Shown here one piece after another: positions 51,448-58,687 of a stretch of DNA of 64,000 bases (position 1 is its first letter; each line of letters starts with the position of its first letter). The stretch comes from an uncultured bacterium (GTDB lineage: Bacteria; Cyanobacteriota; Vampirovibrionia; Gastranaerophilales; Gastranaerophilaceae): the NCBI GenBank assembly GCA_902765215.1, contig CACWZA010000010.1, forward strand, positions 1 through 64,000, given 5' to 3'. A model generated the notes under the pieces. That model was not told the origin of the DNA, searched no databases, and saw only the letters and a program-made list of their open reading frames with translations. Both the position numbers and the translations under genes were made by a program.

Positions 51448-52146
51448 ATGTTTCATAAAATTGCACGCATAGTAAAAAATATTTCGTTTATGATATTGTC
51501 TTGGCAAGGTCAGTACCTGCAAAAACGCCTTATTAAAAGATTAGGCTATACCAAAAAAGCAGTAGTCGATGGGTGTACGGTTGATATATCCCAAGAGATA
51601 AAAGATAAATGTGAAAAAGTAGATAACGATGTTCGTGCAATTCTTAAAAGTTGTAAAAACAACCCCAATGCGGTAATTGAATATTTTCACAAAAACAATG
51701 TACCTGTTTATTGTCTTAAAAAGGTTGAAAAACTGACCAAGTTTTTAAAAGAAAAAGAGGGTTTGATTACGGAACGCAGCGGATTTACGGCGCTCGTTCT
51801 TAACCTTGCAACAGGTAACGGGATTAAATTTAAAACAGAAACAATGGTTCTTCTTAATAATGAACCTGACATCTATAACCTGATATATTGCCTGCACAAG
51901 TGGTACGCAAGAAAAGAGGGTTTAGAAGGGTTTGATAAAAAATCACAAAAACTTCTGGTTAAATGTAACGACAAAAACGAAGATAAAATTATCGGGAGAT
52001 TATCTATTCCTGAAATTACCGCTTTAAGAAATGCCATTCAACGAGATGTTCAGGCAATAGATTTTGTATCTAAATATTCAAGAGAAAACACAGGTGCTAA
52101 AAAAGCACTTGAAAAAATGCAGCAAGATGGCGGAGCAAACATTTAA
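51448..52146 (+). CDS. unknown protein, 232 residues
   Basis: No family is recognised. The N-terminal stretch ARIVKNISFMILSWQGQYLQ is mildly hydrophobic and may contact the membrane. The rest is charged and helical with several cysteines (VDGCTV, DKCEKV, KSCKNN, PVYCLKK). GAGGACAAA precedes the ATG. It is the first of two adjacent genes on plus, following the 119-residue gene after the palindrome. Confidence 0.55.
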   Translation: MFHKIARIVKNISFMILSWQGQYLQKRLIKRLGYTKKAVVDGCTVDISQEIKDKCEKVDNDVRAILKSCKNNPNAVIEYFHKNNVPVYCLKKVEKLTKFLKEKEGLITERSGFTALVLNLATGNGIKFKTETMVLLNNEPDIYNLIYCLHKWYARKEGLEGFDKKSQKLLVKCNDKNEDKIIGRLSIPEITALRNAIQRDVQAIDFVSKYSRENTGAKKALEKMQQDGGANI

Positions 52147-52199
52147 CCGCGTCCTGTTTTGACATATTCAGACGATAATATGAGTATCAGGAGGTGAAT

Positions 52200-53042
52200 A
52201 TGACAGACTGTATAAAAGAACTCAGAGAATTTTTTGAAACAGACGAACATTTTAAAAATATACCAACCTTGGAGGAAAAACTTGAAAAATTTAAAATGTT
52301 TGATATTTCAGACATTGACGAAAATAGTATTTATTCAAAATGCTCATCATCCTATGATCAGGATGACACCTATATTGCAAGACTTGTAATGTACATAATA
52401 TGGAAAAACGAACTCCCTGAACTGACCAATTTTGATGATATAGGAACAAATAAAAAATACAGAGGAGAAACAATAAACACTTTTAATACCTTGTTTCGTC
52501 AGGACTGTTGCGGGATTGACAAATTTTTAGATAATACCCCTGAGGATAACCAACTAAAAACAATAATCAAGGAATTTAAAAAAGAATACACGACAATCGG
52601 GAACTTTATGTTATTTCCGACGGATACAGATAACAACGGGAAAAATATTAATCTTTTGAAAATGTCACTATCTAATGACTTTGCTGATTTATATTTTATG
52701 TCAATATGGAAAGACGGGTTATATGAATATGTTTCAAATATGGGAAACATCAATAAAAAATATTTCGAAAAATTCAAAGATTACGAATATTTTTGCAAAG
52801 TAAATTTTTTAACAGAATATGAAAATAACGGCAAACCAAAGATTGTATTTGACCATGCTACTGATGACAAAACAGGCAAATATTATACTCCATACTACTG
52901 GTGGACTAGCTGGAGAAGCGAGGACTGGAAAAAATCATATAAAGATTTTGCAAAAAATTATATAAAACAATCACGAGTTATCATTAAAAACAGAGCAGAA
53001 AAAATCTGTAATAAACTGTTGCCTCTGCTTAGGGATAAGTAA
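52200..53042 (+). CDS. unknown protein, 280 residues (possibly DUF6994-like)
   Basis: The sequence includes SIYSKCSSSYDQDD, LPELTNFDDIGTNKKYRGET, GNFMLFPTDTDNNGKNINLL and KYFEKFKDYEYFCKVNFL. The order NFMLFP, gap, INLLKM, and an FF/KF block reminds me of DUF6994 proteins, but I cannot confirm that. It is acidic and aromatic, with no signal peptide. The ATG at 52200 has a perfect AGGAGG five bases upstream. Its 3' end overlaps the convergent anmK gene by 14 bases. Confidence 0.55.
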   Translation: MTDCIKELREFFETDEHFKNIPTLEEKLEKFKMFDISDIDENSIYSKCSSSYDQDDTYIARLVMYIIWKNELPELTNFDDIGTNKKYRGETINTFNTLFRQDCCGIDKFLDNTPEDNQLKTIIKEFKKEYTTIGNFMLFPTDTDNNGKNINLLKMSLSNDFADLYFMSIWKDGLYEYVSNMGNINKKYFEKFKDYEYFCKVNFLTEYENNGKPKIVFDHATDDKTGKYYTPYYWWTSWRSEDWKKSYKDFAKNYIKQSRVIIKNRAEKICNKLLPLLRDK

Positions 53043-54147
53043 TTTTTCCGAGTACAACCGACTTTTTTGCCCCCGTACATGAAGGAACATTGTTCGGTAT
53101 ACGGTAATAAGTGCAATATCCGAGAAGCGCAAATGCCATTGCCTCTTTATAGTTGTTTGAAATTCCGTAATCTTCGTGGGTTTTCAATTCAATACGTTTC
53201 GGAAGATATTTCCTCAGTTGTTTCATCATAAACTTGTTATACGCACCGCCCCCGCCGACTATAACAGTATCAATATGTGCATTTGGATAAACAAACCGTT
53301 CATAAGCCTGTGCAATTGTTTTTGCCGTCAGTGCTGTGAGTGTTGCAATAATATCCTCTTTATTCGGAGGTGCTATTTTTAAAATATTTTCAATATATTT
53401 AGGTGAAAAATATTCTCTCCCCGTTGTTTTTGGAGGTTCGTTAAAATAGTACTCGTCTTCCAAAAGACAATTAAGCCAATACTCTGAAATCGTACCACTC
53501 TCTGCTATTTCGCCATCTTTATCATACTTTTTGTTAAAGAATTTTTGAGTGCAGTAGTCAATCATAATATTTCCGCAGCCTGTATCAAACCCAAAAGGCA
53601 GACAGTCATCCGACACGACCGTAACATTTGAAATTCCGCCAATATTTTGAACCGCCGCATTCTTAAACCAGTGCTTATCGGCAAAACAAACAAGAGGAGC
53701 GCCTTGTCCTCCGTGAGCAATATCTGCTTCTCTGAAATTCGATACGGTCATACAACCTGTTTTCGCAGATATAACAGAGCTTTCACCTATCTGCATTGTA
53801 CTTTTTAAAGAAAAACCGTTTTCATAATTCTCTGTCGGATAATGATATATTGTCTGACCATGACTTGAAATTAAATCGGGTTTTCCAAAGTCACCTATTA
53901 AAATTTCAGATGCTTTAGCAAAACATTCACCTATTTCAAAATTCAACTGACACAATTCCTCAACAGAAAGTTCGTTATTAAAGGCTTTAAAGATTTTGTT
54001 CCGTATAAATTCGGGGTAATCATAATTCAGCCCTTTTATGAGTTCACACGACATATCAGGGTACACAGTACAAAGTGCCGCATCTATTGTGTCGCATGAT
54101 GTTCCCGACATCAGTCCTATTATTCGTTTAGGCTCAAGTTCTTCCAT
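53029..54147 (-). CDS. anmK: anhydro-N-acetylmuramic acid kinase
   Basis: AnmK phosphorylates and opens 1,6-anhydro-MurNAc released during peptidoglycan recycling. Signatures: GLMSGTSCDTIDAAL (residues 11-25; usually GTSLDGIDA), SSHGQTIYHYP near 95, TMQIGES near 114, ADIAHGGQGAPLVCFADKHWF near 145, QNIGGISNVTVV near 170, GFDTGCGNIMIDY near 187 and VIVGGGGAYN near 296. It has 372 residues. Upstream on the same strand lies a promoter-RNA-terminator unit that may control it. Confidence 0.92.
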   Translation of the reverse strand: MEELEPKRIIGLMSGTSCDTIDAALCTVYPDMSCELIKGLNYDYPEFIRNKIFKAFNNELSVEELCQLNFEIGECFAKASEILIGDFGKPDLISSHGQTIYHYPTENYENGFSLKSTMQIGESSVISAKTGCMTVSNFREADIAHGGQGAPLVCFADKHWFKNAAVQNIGGISNVTVVSDDCLPFGFDTGCGNIMIDYCTQKFFNKKYDKDGEIAESGTISEYWLNCLLEDEYYFNEPPKTTGREYFSPKYIENILKIAPPNKEDIIATLTALTAKTIAQAYERFVYPNAHIDTVIVGGGGAYNKFMMKQLRKYLPKRIELKTHEDYGISNNYKEAMAFALLGYCTYYRIPNNVPSCTGAKKSVVLGKITYP

Positions 54148-54158
54148 ATCAATATGAT

Positions 54159-54185
54159 AAAAAAAAACTTGTCAAATGACAAGTT
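54159..54185 (-). terminator. intrinsic terminator ahead of anmK
   Basis: On the minus strand aacttgtc, loop attt, gacaagtt and nine T residues. It ends 12 bases before the anmK ATG and stops transcripts starting near 54472 unless bypassed. Confidence 0.85.
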
Positions 54186-54472
54186 ATAAGTACTACTATT
54201 TAATTTATGTTATGTTTATTTGATTTATTTCAGTTAAAAATTAATTCAAAAATATGAATTCCCAAGATCTCTGTAAAAAACTATCCGTAATCTCCTCTGA
54301 TTACTTACTAACTAAATTATATAAATTGATTTGTTTATTTAATTCTTTTTTTGATTTGTGTGTCAATTGATTTATGTTTGTTTTATAACCGCTTCTTGTT
54401 TAACTACCGTCTCTCCCCAAAGATTGCCGGTACCTCTCCCCTCGGTCTGGCAGCCATCACTCCCTTCGATGT
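54159..54472 (-). ncRNA. candidate structured leader RNA or riboswitch upstream of anmK
   Basis: A promoter (54479-54507) and terminator (54159-54185) on the same strand frame about 310 bases without a gene. The 5' 70 bases are GC-rich and purine-rich in AT-rich DNA and contain GGCTGCC ... AGGTACCGGC ... TTTGGGGAGAGACGGTAG. GGCUGCC can pair with GGUAGUU. The order GGYTGCC, AGGTAC-GG, TTTGGGG faintly resembles the first half of the ydaO-type cyclic-di-AMP riboswitch, but the second half was not found. It could equally be a stand-alone small RNA. AnmK being a cell-wall gene would suit such control. Confidence 0.55.
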
Positions 54473-54478
54473 AAGTCT

Positions 54479-54507
54479 ATAATAGTCCTTTAATTTCATG
54501 TTTTCAA
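54479..54507 (-). promoter_or_regulatory. sigma-70-type promoter of the anmK leader
   Basis: On the minus strand TTGAAA (54507-54502), a 17-base spacer and TATTAT (54484-54479). Spacing is ideal, and transcription would start near 54472. Confidence 0.7.
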
Positions 54508-54774
54508 GTAAAGAAAATCACAAAAATTTTTACATTCCGGCATGCCCTTTAATTTTACTGGAGCATGTGCCAATTTACAAACTTAATGAAGACAACTTAA
54601 TGAAATTTAGTAAAATTTTCGGCATTTTTTTCTTGACAAAGAAAGTATAACTATGATATTTAACAACCCCCTTTTGTAAAAAATATTAAGCCAAAATCAT
54701 ATAAACTAGCAAATTATCGCCAAACCTCTTTTTATATAAAACAAGTGTGTGAAATAAATGTACGGAGGCTATAT

Positions 54775-55197
54775 ATGGTATCACCTGTATTTAATGAGGC
54801 AAAAGCAACAATAATACAACCAAAAACTGTTGAAGCTTTTGAAGGAATGATGCGTGATTTGGTCATAAAATCAAGAAATTACAAGAGCCCTTTTGCGGCA
54901 AAACAAAAGGAAGTAATAATTCATAATCCTGCAAAAAACCCGTTTGCACCATTATACAGACCTGACAGGGAAATTCTTTATACAATGGATAAAGGACATC
55001 AGTTTGAACCGCCAAAGAATTTGCAAAACATAAAAGAAGAACCGCCGAAAAAGATTTTTGCAGCAGCAGGAGGAACAATACCGCCTGATCCGTCAAAGAA
55101 TATTTATAACAATAATTTCAAAGAATCACTCGCTGATTTTAAGAATAATCTGATTGCAAAAGATATTTCAAACATGAATAACAATAAGAAAATTTAA
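54775..55197 (+). CDS. unknown protein, 140 residues
   Basis: No family is recognised. The sequence is polar, basic and proline-rich, with KNPFAPLYRPDREILYTMDK in the middle and a likely disordered C-terminus (GGTIPPDPSKNIYNNNFKES). The ATG at 54775 has GGAGG nine bases upstream; an in-frame ATG at 54745 does not. Upstream lies a GGCATG...CATG element around 54540. It is monocistronic, with a strong terminator. Confidence 0.55.
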   Translation: MVSPVFNEAKATIIQPKTVEAFEGMMRDLVIKSRNYKSPFAAKQKEVIIHNPAKNPFAPLYRPDREILYTMDKGHQFEPPKNLQNIKEEPPKKIFAAAGGTIPPDPSKNIYNNNFKESLADFKNNLIAKDISNMNNNKKI

Positions 55198-55198
55198 A

Positions 55199-55228
55199 CT
55201 AAAAGTCCCGAAATAACGGGACTTTTAG
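55199..55228. terminator. bidirectional terminator
   Basis: A 12-base perfect stem (ctaaaagtcccg / cgggacttttag) with a six-base loop. It terminates the plus gene ending at 55197 and the minus desulfoferrodoxin operon ending at 55229; T-rich DNA follows on the minus side. Confidence 0.85.
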
Positions 55229-55336
55229 CTAGTTATGTTTTTCGTAAACAAACTTACAAATCGTTTTGCAATAAAGGGCCAAACATTGATACAGCCCCGT
55301 TGTAACAACAAAAGTTCTTATTATTTTATTCTTCAT
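55229..55336 (-). CDS. small cysteine-containing peptide coupled to desulfoferrodoxin
   Basis: A 35-codon frame whose ATG overlaps the desulfoferrodoxin stop as ATGA, with GGAGAATTT just upstream. The peptide begins MKNKIIRTFVVTTGLYQCLA and goes on LYCKTICKFVYEKHN, so it has three cysteines and a weakly hydrophobic middle. It ends right at the operon terminator. Coupling and ribosome site argue that it is made; its function is unknown. Confidence 0.5.
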   Translation of the reverse strand: MKNKIIRTFVVTTGLYQCLALYCKTICKFVYEKHN

Positions 55337-55722
55337 AAATTCTCCTTATTACTGACGAACAGACCATGAATATTACAATATGACCTTGCAGTGATATCAT
55401 TTTTATCTATACAGGTTAACATTTCAACCTTATCTGACGGATAAAAATACTTTGTCATTATTTCGTTTTTATCCTTTGAAATTGCCTGAACAAACATAAT
55501 ATAGTGGTTATCTTCCATCGGATGATTATCCATTCTGACAACATCACCGTCGGGTATCGGAGAATGTTTTTCCGTTAAATCAGGACTGTTCAGACTGTCA
55601 TTTTTAGGTTCAATTCTGACCATTTCTTCCCCACAGCAGACAGGATGACCATCCCCCGAAATAAGAACTTCTATAACATTCCCGCAAATATTACATTTAT
55701 ATAACTCTAACTTGTTTGTCAT
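55333..55722 (-). CDS. desulfoferrodoxin (superoxide reductase)
   Basis: It reduces superoxide to peroxide with a non-haem iron centre, a defence found in anaerobes. The N-terminal rubredoxin-like centre I is YKCNICGNVIE with HPVCCGEE (residues 8-34). Centre II ligands are His in EKHSPI, His in DNHPMEDNHYI and Cys/His in SYCNIHGLF near the end. At 129 residues it is the two-centre form. It starts the two-gene operon, GAAAGGAG before ATG. Its presence fits an anaerobic host habitat. Confidence 0.93.
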   Translation of the reverse strand: MTNKLELYKCNICGNVIEVLISGDGHPVCCGEEMVRIEPKNDSLNSPDLTEKHSPIPDGDVVRMDNHPMEDNHYIMFVQAISKDKNEIMTKYFYPSDKVEMLTCIDKNDITARSYCNIHGLFVSNKENL

Positions 55723-55811
55723 TCTTTCTCCTTTCGATTGATAAATTATTGTTTATCAATTCACCAACAATATACATTGCCGAGTGGGGCAATTTATGAT
55801 ATTCTAAAGTT

Positions 55812-56519
55812 ATGGCAGATTACGGTTCCGAATCAGAGAGAATGGAAGCTCTATACAAGGAAATATTTACAGAGGCGGCTCAGGCTATCAGAAATGAGAT
55901 TGATAAGTTTAAGCCGGAGCATAACTGTAAATTTTGTACAATTCCTTGTGATATACAAAAACCCGATATATTTTCCGTGTTCCCGCCGGGGTGTCCGTAC
56001 GGTGCATGGCAAATAAAAGCGCTGTCATACCTTACAAACGAATACAGAGCGAAACTGCGTGTTACAAAAAAAGCAATTATGGAAAAGAAAAAAGAGTACT
56101 CCTGCACAAAATGCGGCAACTGCTGTAAACTTGCAGTGAGCGGCTTTAACCCTACCCAATTAAAACAAAGAGCACTCAGGGGGGATAAATACGCAAGAGA
56201 ATTCAGTTCAATATATGTTCCTTACGAATCAGAGGAAATGGCAGAAGCAATCTGTCCTGAATTTTACAACAAATTAAAAGATTTAATGGACGAGGGTGAA
56301 AGGTTATACTTCTACTATTGCAGTAAACTTGGAGCAGACAATTTATGTTCTGATTATGAAAACCGTCCTGATATATGCAAAGACTTTCCGCTGACGGCAT
56401 TAAAGGTTCTTCCTGATACATGCGGATATATGCCATGGCATGATGCAGTAGAAAGACAAGCAATGTCAGTTAAAGCACGGGAAGACCTGATTGCCTTCTA
56501 TAAAGATAAAATAGGCTAA
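55812..56519 (+). CDS. YkgJ-like cysteine cluster protein
   Basis: A 235-residue protein with the CxxCxxCC-type cluster: SCTKCGNCCKLAV (about residues 97-109), and later YYCSKLGADNLCSDYENRPDICKDFP (about 177-202), as in YkgJ/UPF0153 proteins that bind zinc or an Fe-S cluster. An extra N-terminal Cys set (CKFCTIPCDI, PPGCPYG) is also present. Its reaction is unknown. No clear ribosome site. It lies upstream of two WYL regulator genes on the same strand. Confidence 0.8.
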   Translation: MADYGSESERMEALYKEIFTEAAQAIRNEIDKFKPEHNCKFCTIPCDIQKPDIFSVFPPGCPYGAWQIKALSYLTNEYRAKLRVTKKAIMEKKKEYSCTKCGNCCKLAVSGFNPTQLKQRALRGDKYAREFSSIYVPYESEEMAEAICPEFYNKLKDLMDEGERLYFYYCSKLGADNLCSDYENRPDICKDFPLTALKVLPDTCGYMPWHDAVERQAMSVKAREDLIAFYKDKIG

Positions 56520-56546
56520 TCACGCTATCACAACCAAAGGGGTACT

Positions 56547-57485
56547 ATGAGTACAGATATGACAAATTATATAAAACAACGCGATGAAAACAAACAGGTT
56601 TCCACAACCGGTGCCCGCGCTCTTGTTTTGTATATCGCCCTTTTGGAAGGTCCTAAATCTTACGAAGAAATCCGCCAATATATGATAGATTGCGGAGTTG
56701 TCGATAAGGAATATTCAATTGATACAATAAGAATTGATATAAGCACCCTTAAATCAATAGGCTGTGAAATATCAAAAGCAACAAAGAAAACAAACCGAAA
56801 ATACGGACTTATATCAAGCCCTTTTAATCTTGAAATATCAACAAAAGAAGTTGATTTAATGAAAGATATCTACACAAAAACCCTGAAAACGGCTTCCCCG
56901 GAAAAATTAATCAGATATCATAAACTGTTTATTAAGATGGCAAGTCTTGTTGAAAAAGAAGAAATCAAAGAAGCCCTTTTGGGTATTTCCATCTTAAAAT
57001 CCGCCCCAATTGAGGTTTTAGATGAACTAACATCAAACGAAAAACATAATAAAGTAAAAATACTGTATGCTCCGCCTAATCAGAAAACAGAATGCGAATA
57101 TGAAATTACGGTGGAAAAATTCGGGATAAGGAGCGGAAAACTTTATCTGTACGGCTACAACCACACCCTCAATACAAAATCTTTTCTTAGTGTGACAAGA
57201 ATAAAAGCCGTACTGGAAAAAATATTTGACAGAAAGTCCGTTGTCGGAATAGATACAAAAGTGACCTTCAAACTCAGAAATTATAACGATTACGTTCTTG
57301 AAGAAAACGAAACAATTACTGAAAAAACAGAAGAAGATGCACTTGTTGAAGGGGTATATTTTAACGATTTTATAGCCCTTCAGAGAATGCTCAGTTTTGC
57401 ATCAGATTGTACGGTTATATCACCCGATAAAATCAAAAACGCTGTTATTGCCAAACTGAAAGAAATGAGGGCAAGATATGACTAA
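56547..57485 (+). CDS. WYL-domain transcriptional regulator, first of pair
   Basis: The N-terminus (residues 20-85) is a DeoR/HTH-type winged helix (ALLEGPKSYEEIRQYMIDCG, then DTIRIDISTLKSIGCEISKA). The middle has a WYL-like domain (about 170-235: VKILYAPPNQKTECEYEITV, GKLYLYGYNHTLNTKSFLSV, RIKAVLEKIF). WYL domains bind small ligands or nucleic acids and control DNA-related or stress genes. GGGG lies before ATG. It overlaps the next gene by eight bases. Confidence 0.78.
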   Translation: MSTDMTNYIKQRDENKQVSTTGARALVLYIALLEGPKSYEEIRQYMIDCGVVDKEYSIDTIRIDISTLKSIGCEISKATKKTNRKYGLISSPFNLEISTKEVDLMKDIYTKTLKTASPEKLIRYHKLFIKMASLVEKEEIKEALLGISILKSAPIEVLDELTSNEKHNKVKILYAPPNQKTECEYEITVEKFGIRSGKLYLYGYNHTLNTKSFLSVTRIKAVLEKIFDRKSVVGIDTKVTFKLRNYNDYVLEENETITEKTEEDALVEGVYFNDFIALQRMLSFASDCTVISPDKIKNAVIAKLKEMRARYD

Positions 57486-58335
57486 ATCACACAAAATAAA
57501 TATCGCATCTTACAGAGTATTAAAAACATTTTCACTGTTATTTGAAAACAATTTGACAATGAATGAACTTATCTTTGCACTCAATACTGACAATTCCGGC
57601 TCATATAACAATTTTGTAGTAAGTAAATATATTAATACATGCAAATCATGCGGTATAGATATCCAAAAAATCAACGGCAAATATTCACTTATTAACACCC
57701 CGTTCGGAGCAAAATTCCTGCCGGAAGAAACAGAATTGCTGTTTGATATGGAAACCGCCGCTAAAAAATCAAAGACTGCAAATGCGGAAAATATTATTAC
57801 AAACCTGATACAAAAACTTCATTTAAACAACTACAAATCAAGTTACGGAATAAAATCAAGTGAAAACTACAGGTTAATCAAATACTTTGAAAAAGCCTGC
57901 GTTGCGGAATCCGAAGTATATCTTATATACAAAACAGGAGAACGAATCCAATGTCTGCCAAAAGAAATTACTACAGAAAACAAAAAAATGATTTTTAAAT
58001 GCGTAGTAAATTCAAAAATGGAAGATATTAATCCTGACGACCTTGCGGACATAAAATTATCAAATGATGCCGTCAGAAAAACAAAGCTGAACGGTGGAGA
58101 AGTCATTTATGAACTGTCGGGGAAACTGGCGAAAAGATATCAGCTGAGAGAAAATGAACAGGTTATAAGATACAAAGCCAACGGGACAATCGTTATCAGT
58201 AACAAGTATGAAAAGAAAGAACAACTTTTCAGAAGACTTATGAGATACGATTCTCTCTGTAAAATTATTAAGCCGCAGGAATATGTAAACGAGTTCAAAA
58301 AAATACTCGACGATACCCTAAACAATTATAAATAA
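57478..58335 (+). CDS. WYL-type transcriptional regulator, second of pair
   Basis: A 285-residue paralogue with the same plan: N-terminal winged helix (LKTFSLLFENNLTMNELIFA ... NTCKSCGIDIQKINGKYSLI) and a diverged WYL-like middle. It starts within the end of the preceding gene, with GAGGG as ribosome site, so the two are coupled. Tandem WYL proteins such as PafB-PafC work as a heterodimer; the same may hold here, by analogy. Confidence 0.68.
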   Translation: MTKSHKINIASYRVLKTFSLLFENNLTMNELIFALNTDNSGSYNNFVVSKYINTCKSCGIDIQKINGKYSLINTPFGAKFLPEETELLFDMETAAKKSKTANAENIITNLIQKLHLNNYKSSYGIKSSENYRLIKYFEKACVAESEVYLIYKTGERIQCLPKEITTENKKMIFKCVVNSKMEDINPDDLADIKLSNDAVRKTKLNGGEVIYELSGKLAKRYQLRENEQVIRYKANGTIVISNKYEKKEQLFRRLMRYDSLCKIIKPQEYVNEFKKILDDTLNNYK

Positions 58336-58687
58336 ATCCTGAATTATTACAATTCCCCTTAACAAATCAGGCTTTTTATTACAAATACCTTTATATTTTT
58401 ACAAAATTTTACAATTAAAAGCATGTCTTTTTTTGAGGTTTTTTCGACAATATTTTGAATACTCTTTTTTAAAATTATTCCTTAATTTGAGAACTAATTA
58501 TATTATCAATATTGTTTAAAAAACAATCAAAAATGAAATTAATATTACCTTTATAATTTCGTAACATGGGGGCAAATATAAAATTCAGCCACTTTTAAAT
58601 ATATATGGAGGTTGTATAATCTCTAATACAGGTGATAAAAAAGTTAAGACCCTAATCACCTATATATCAAGGTAGTATGTGTATTTT
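58336..58687. other. intergenic region ahead of the large paralogue pair
   Basis: No gene. A weak hairpin (cctga...tcagg with T run, 58338-58379) may end the WYL operon. TTTCGTAACATG at 58557-58568 matches the sequence at 40678-40689, and GGGGGCAAATATAAAA follows it. Confidence 0.5.
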
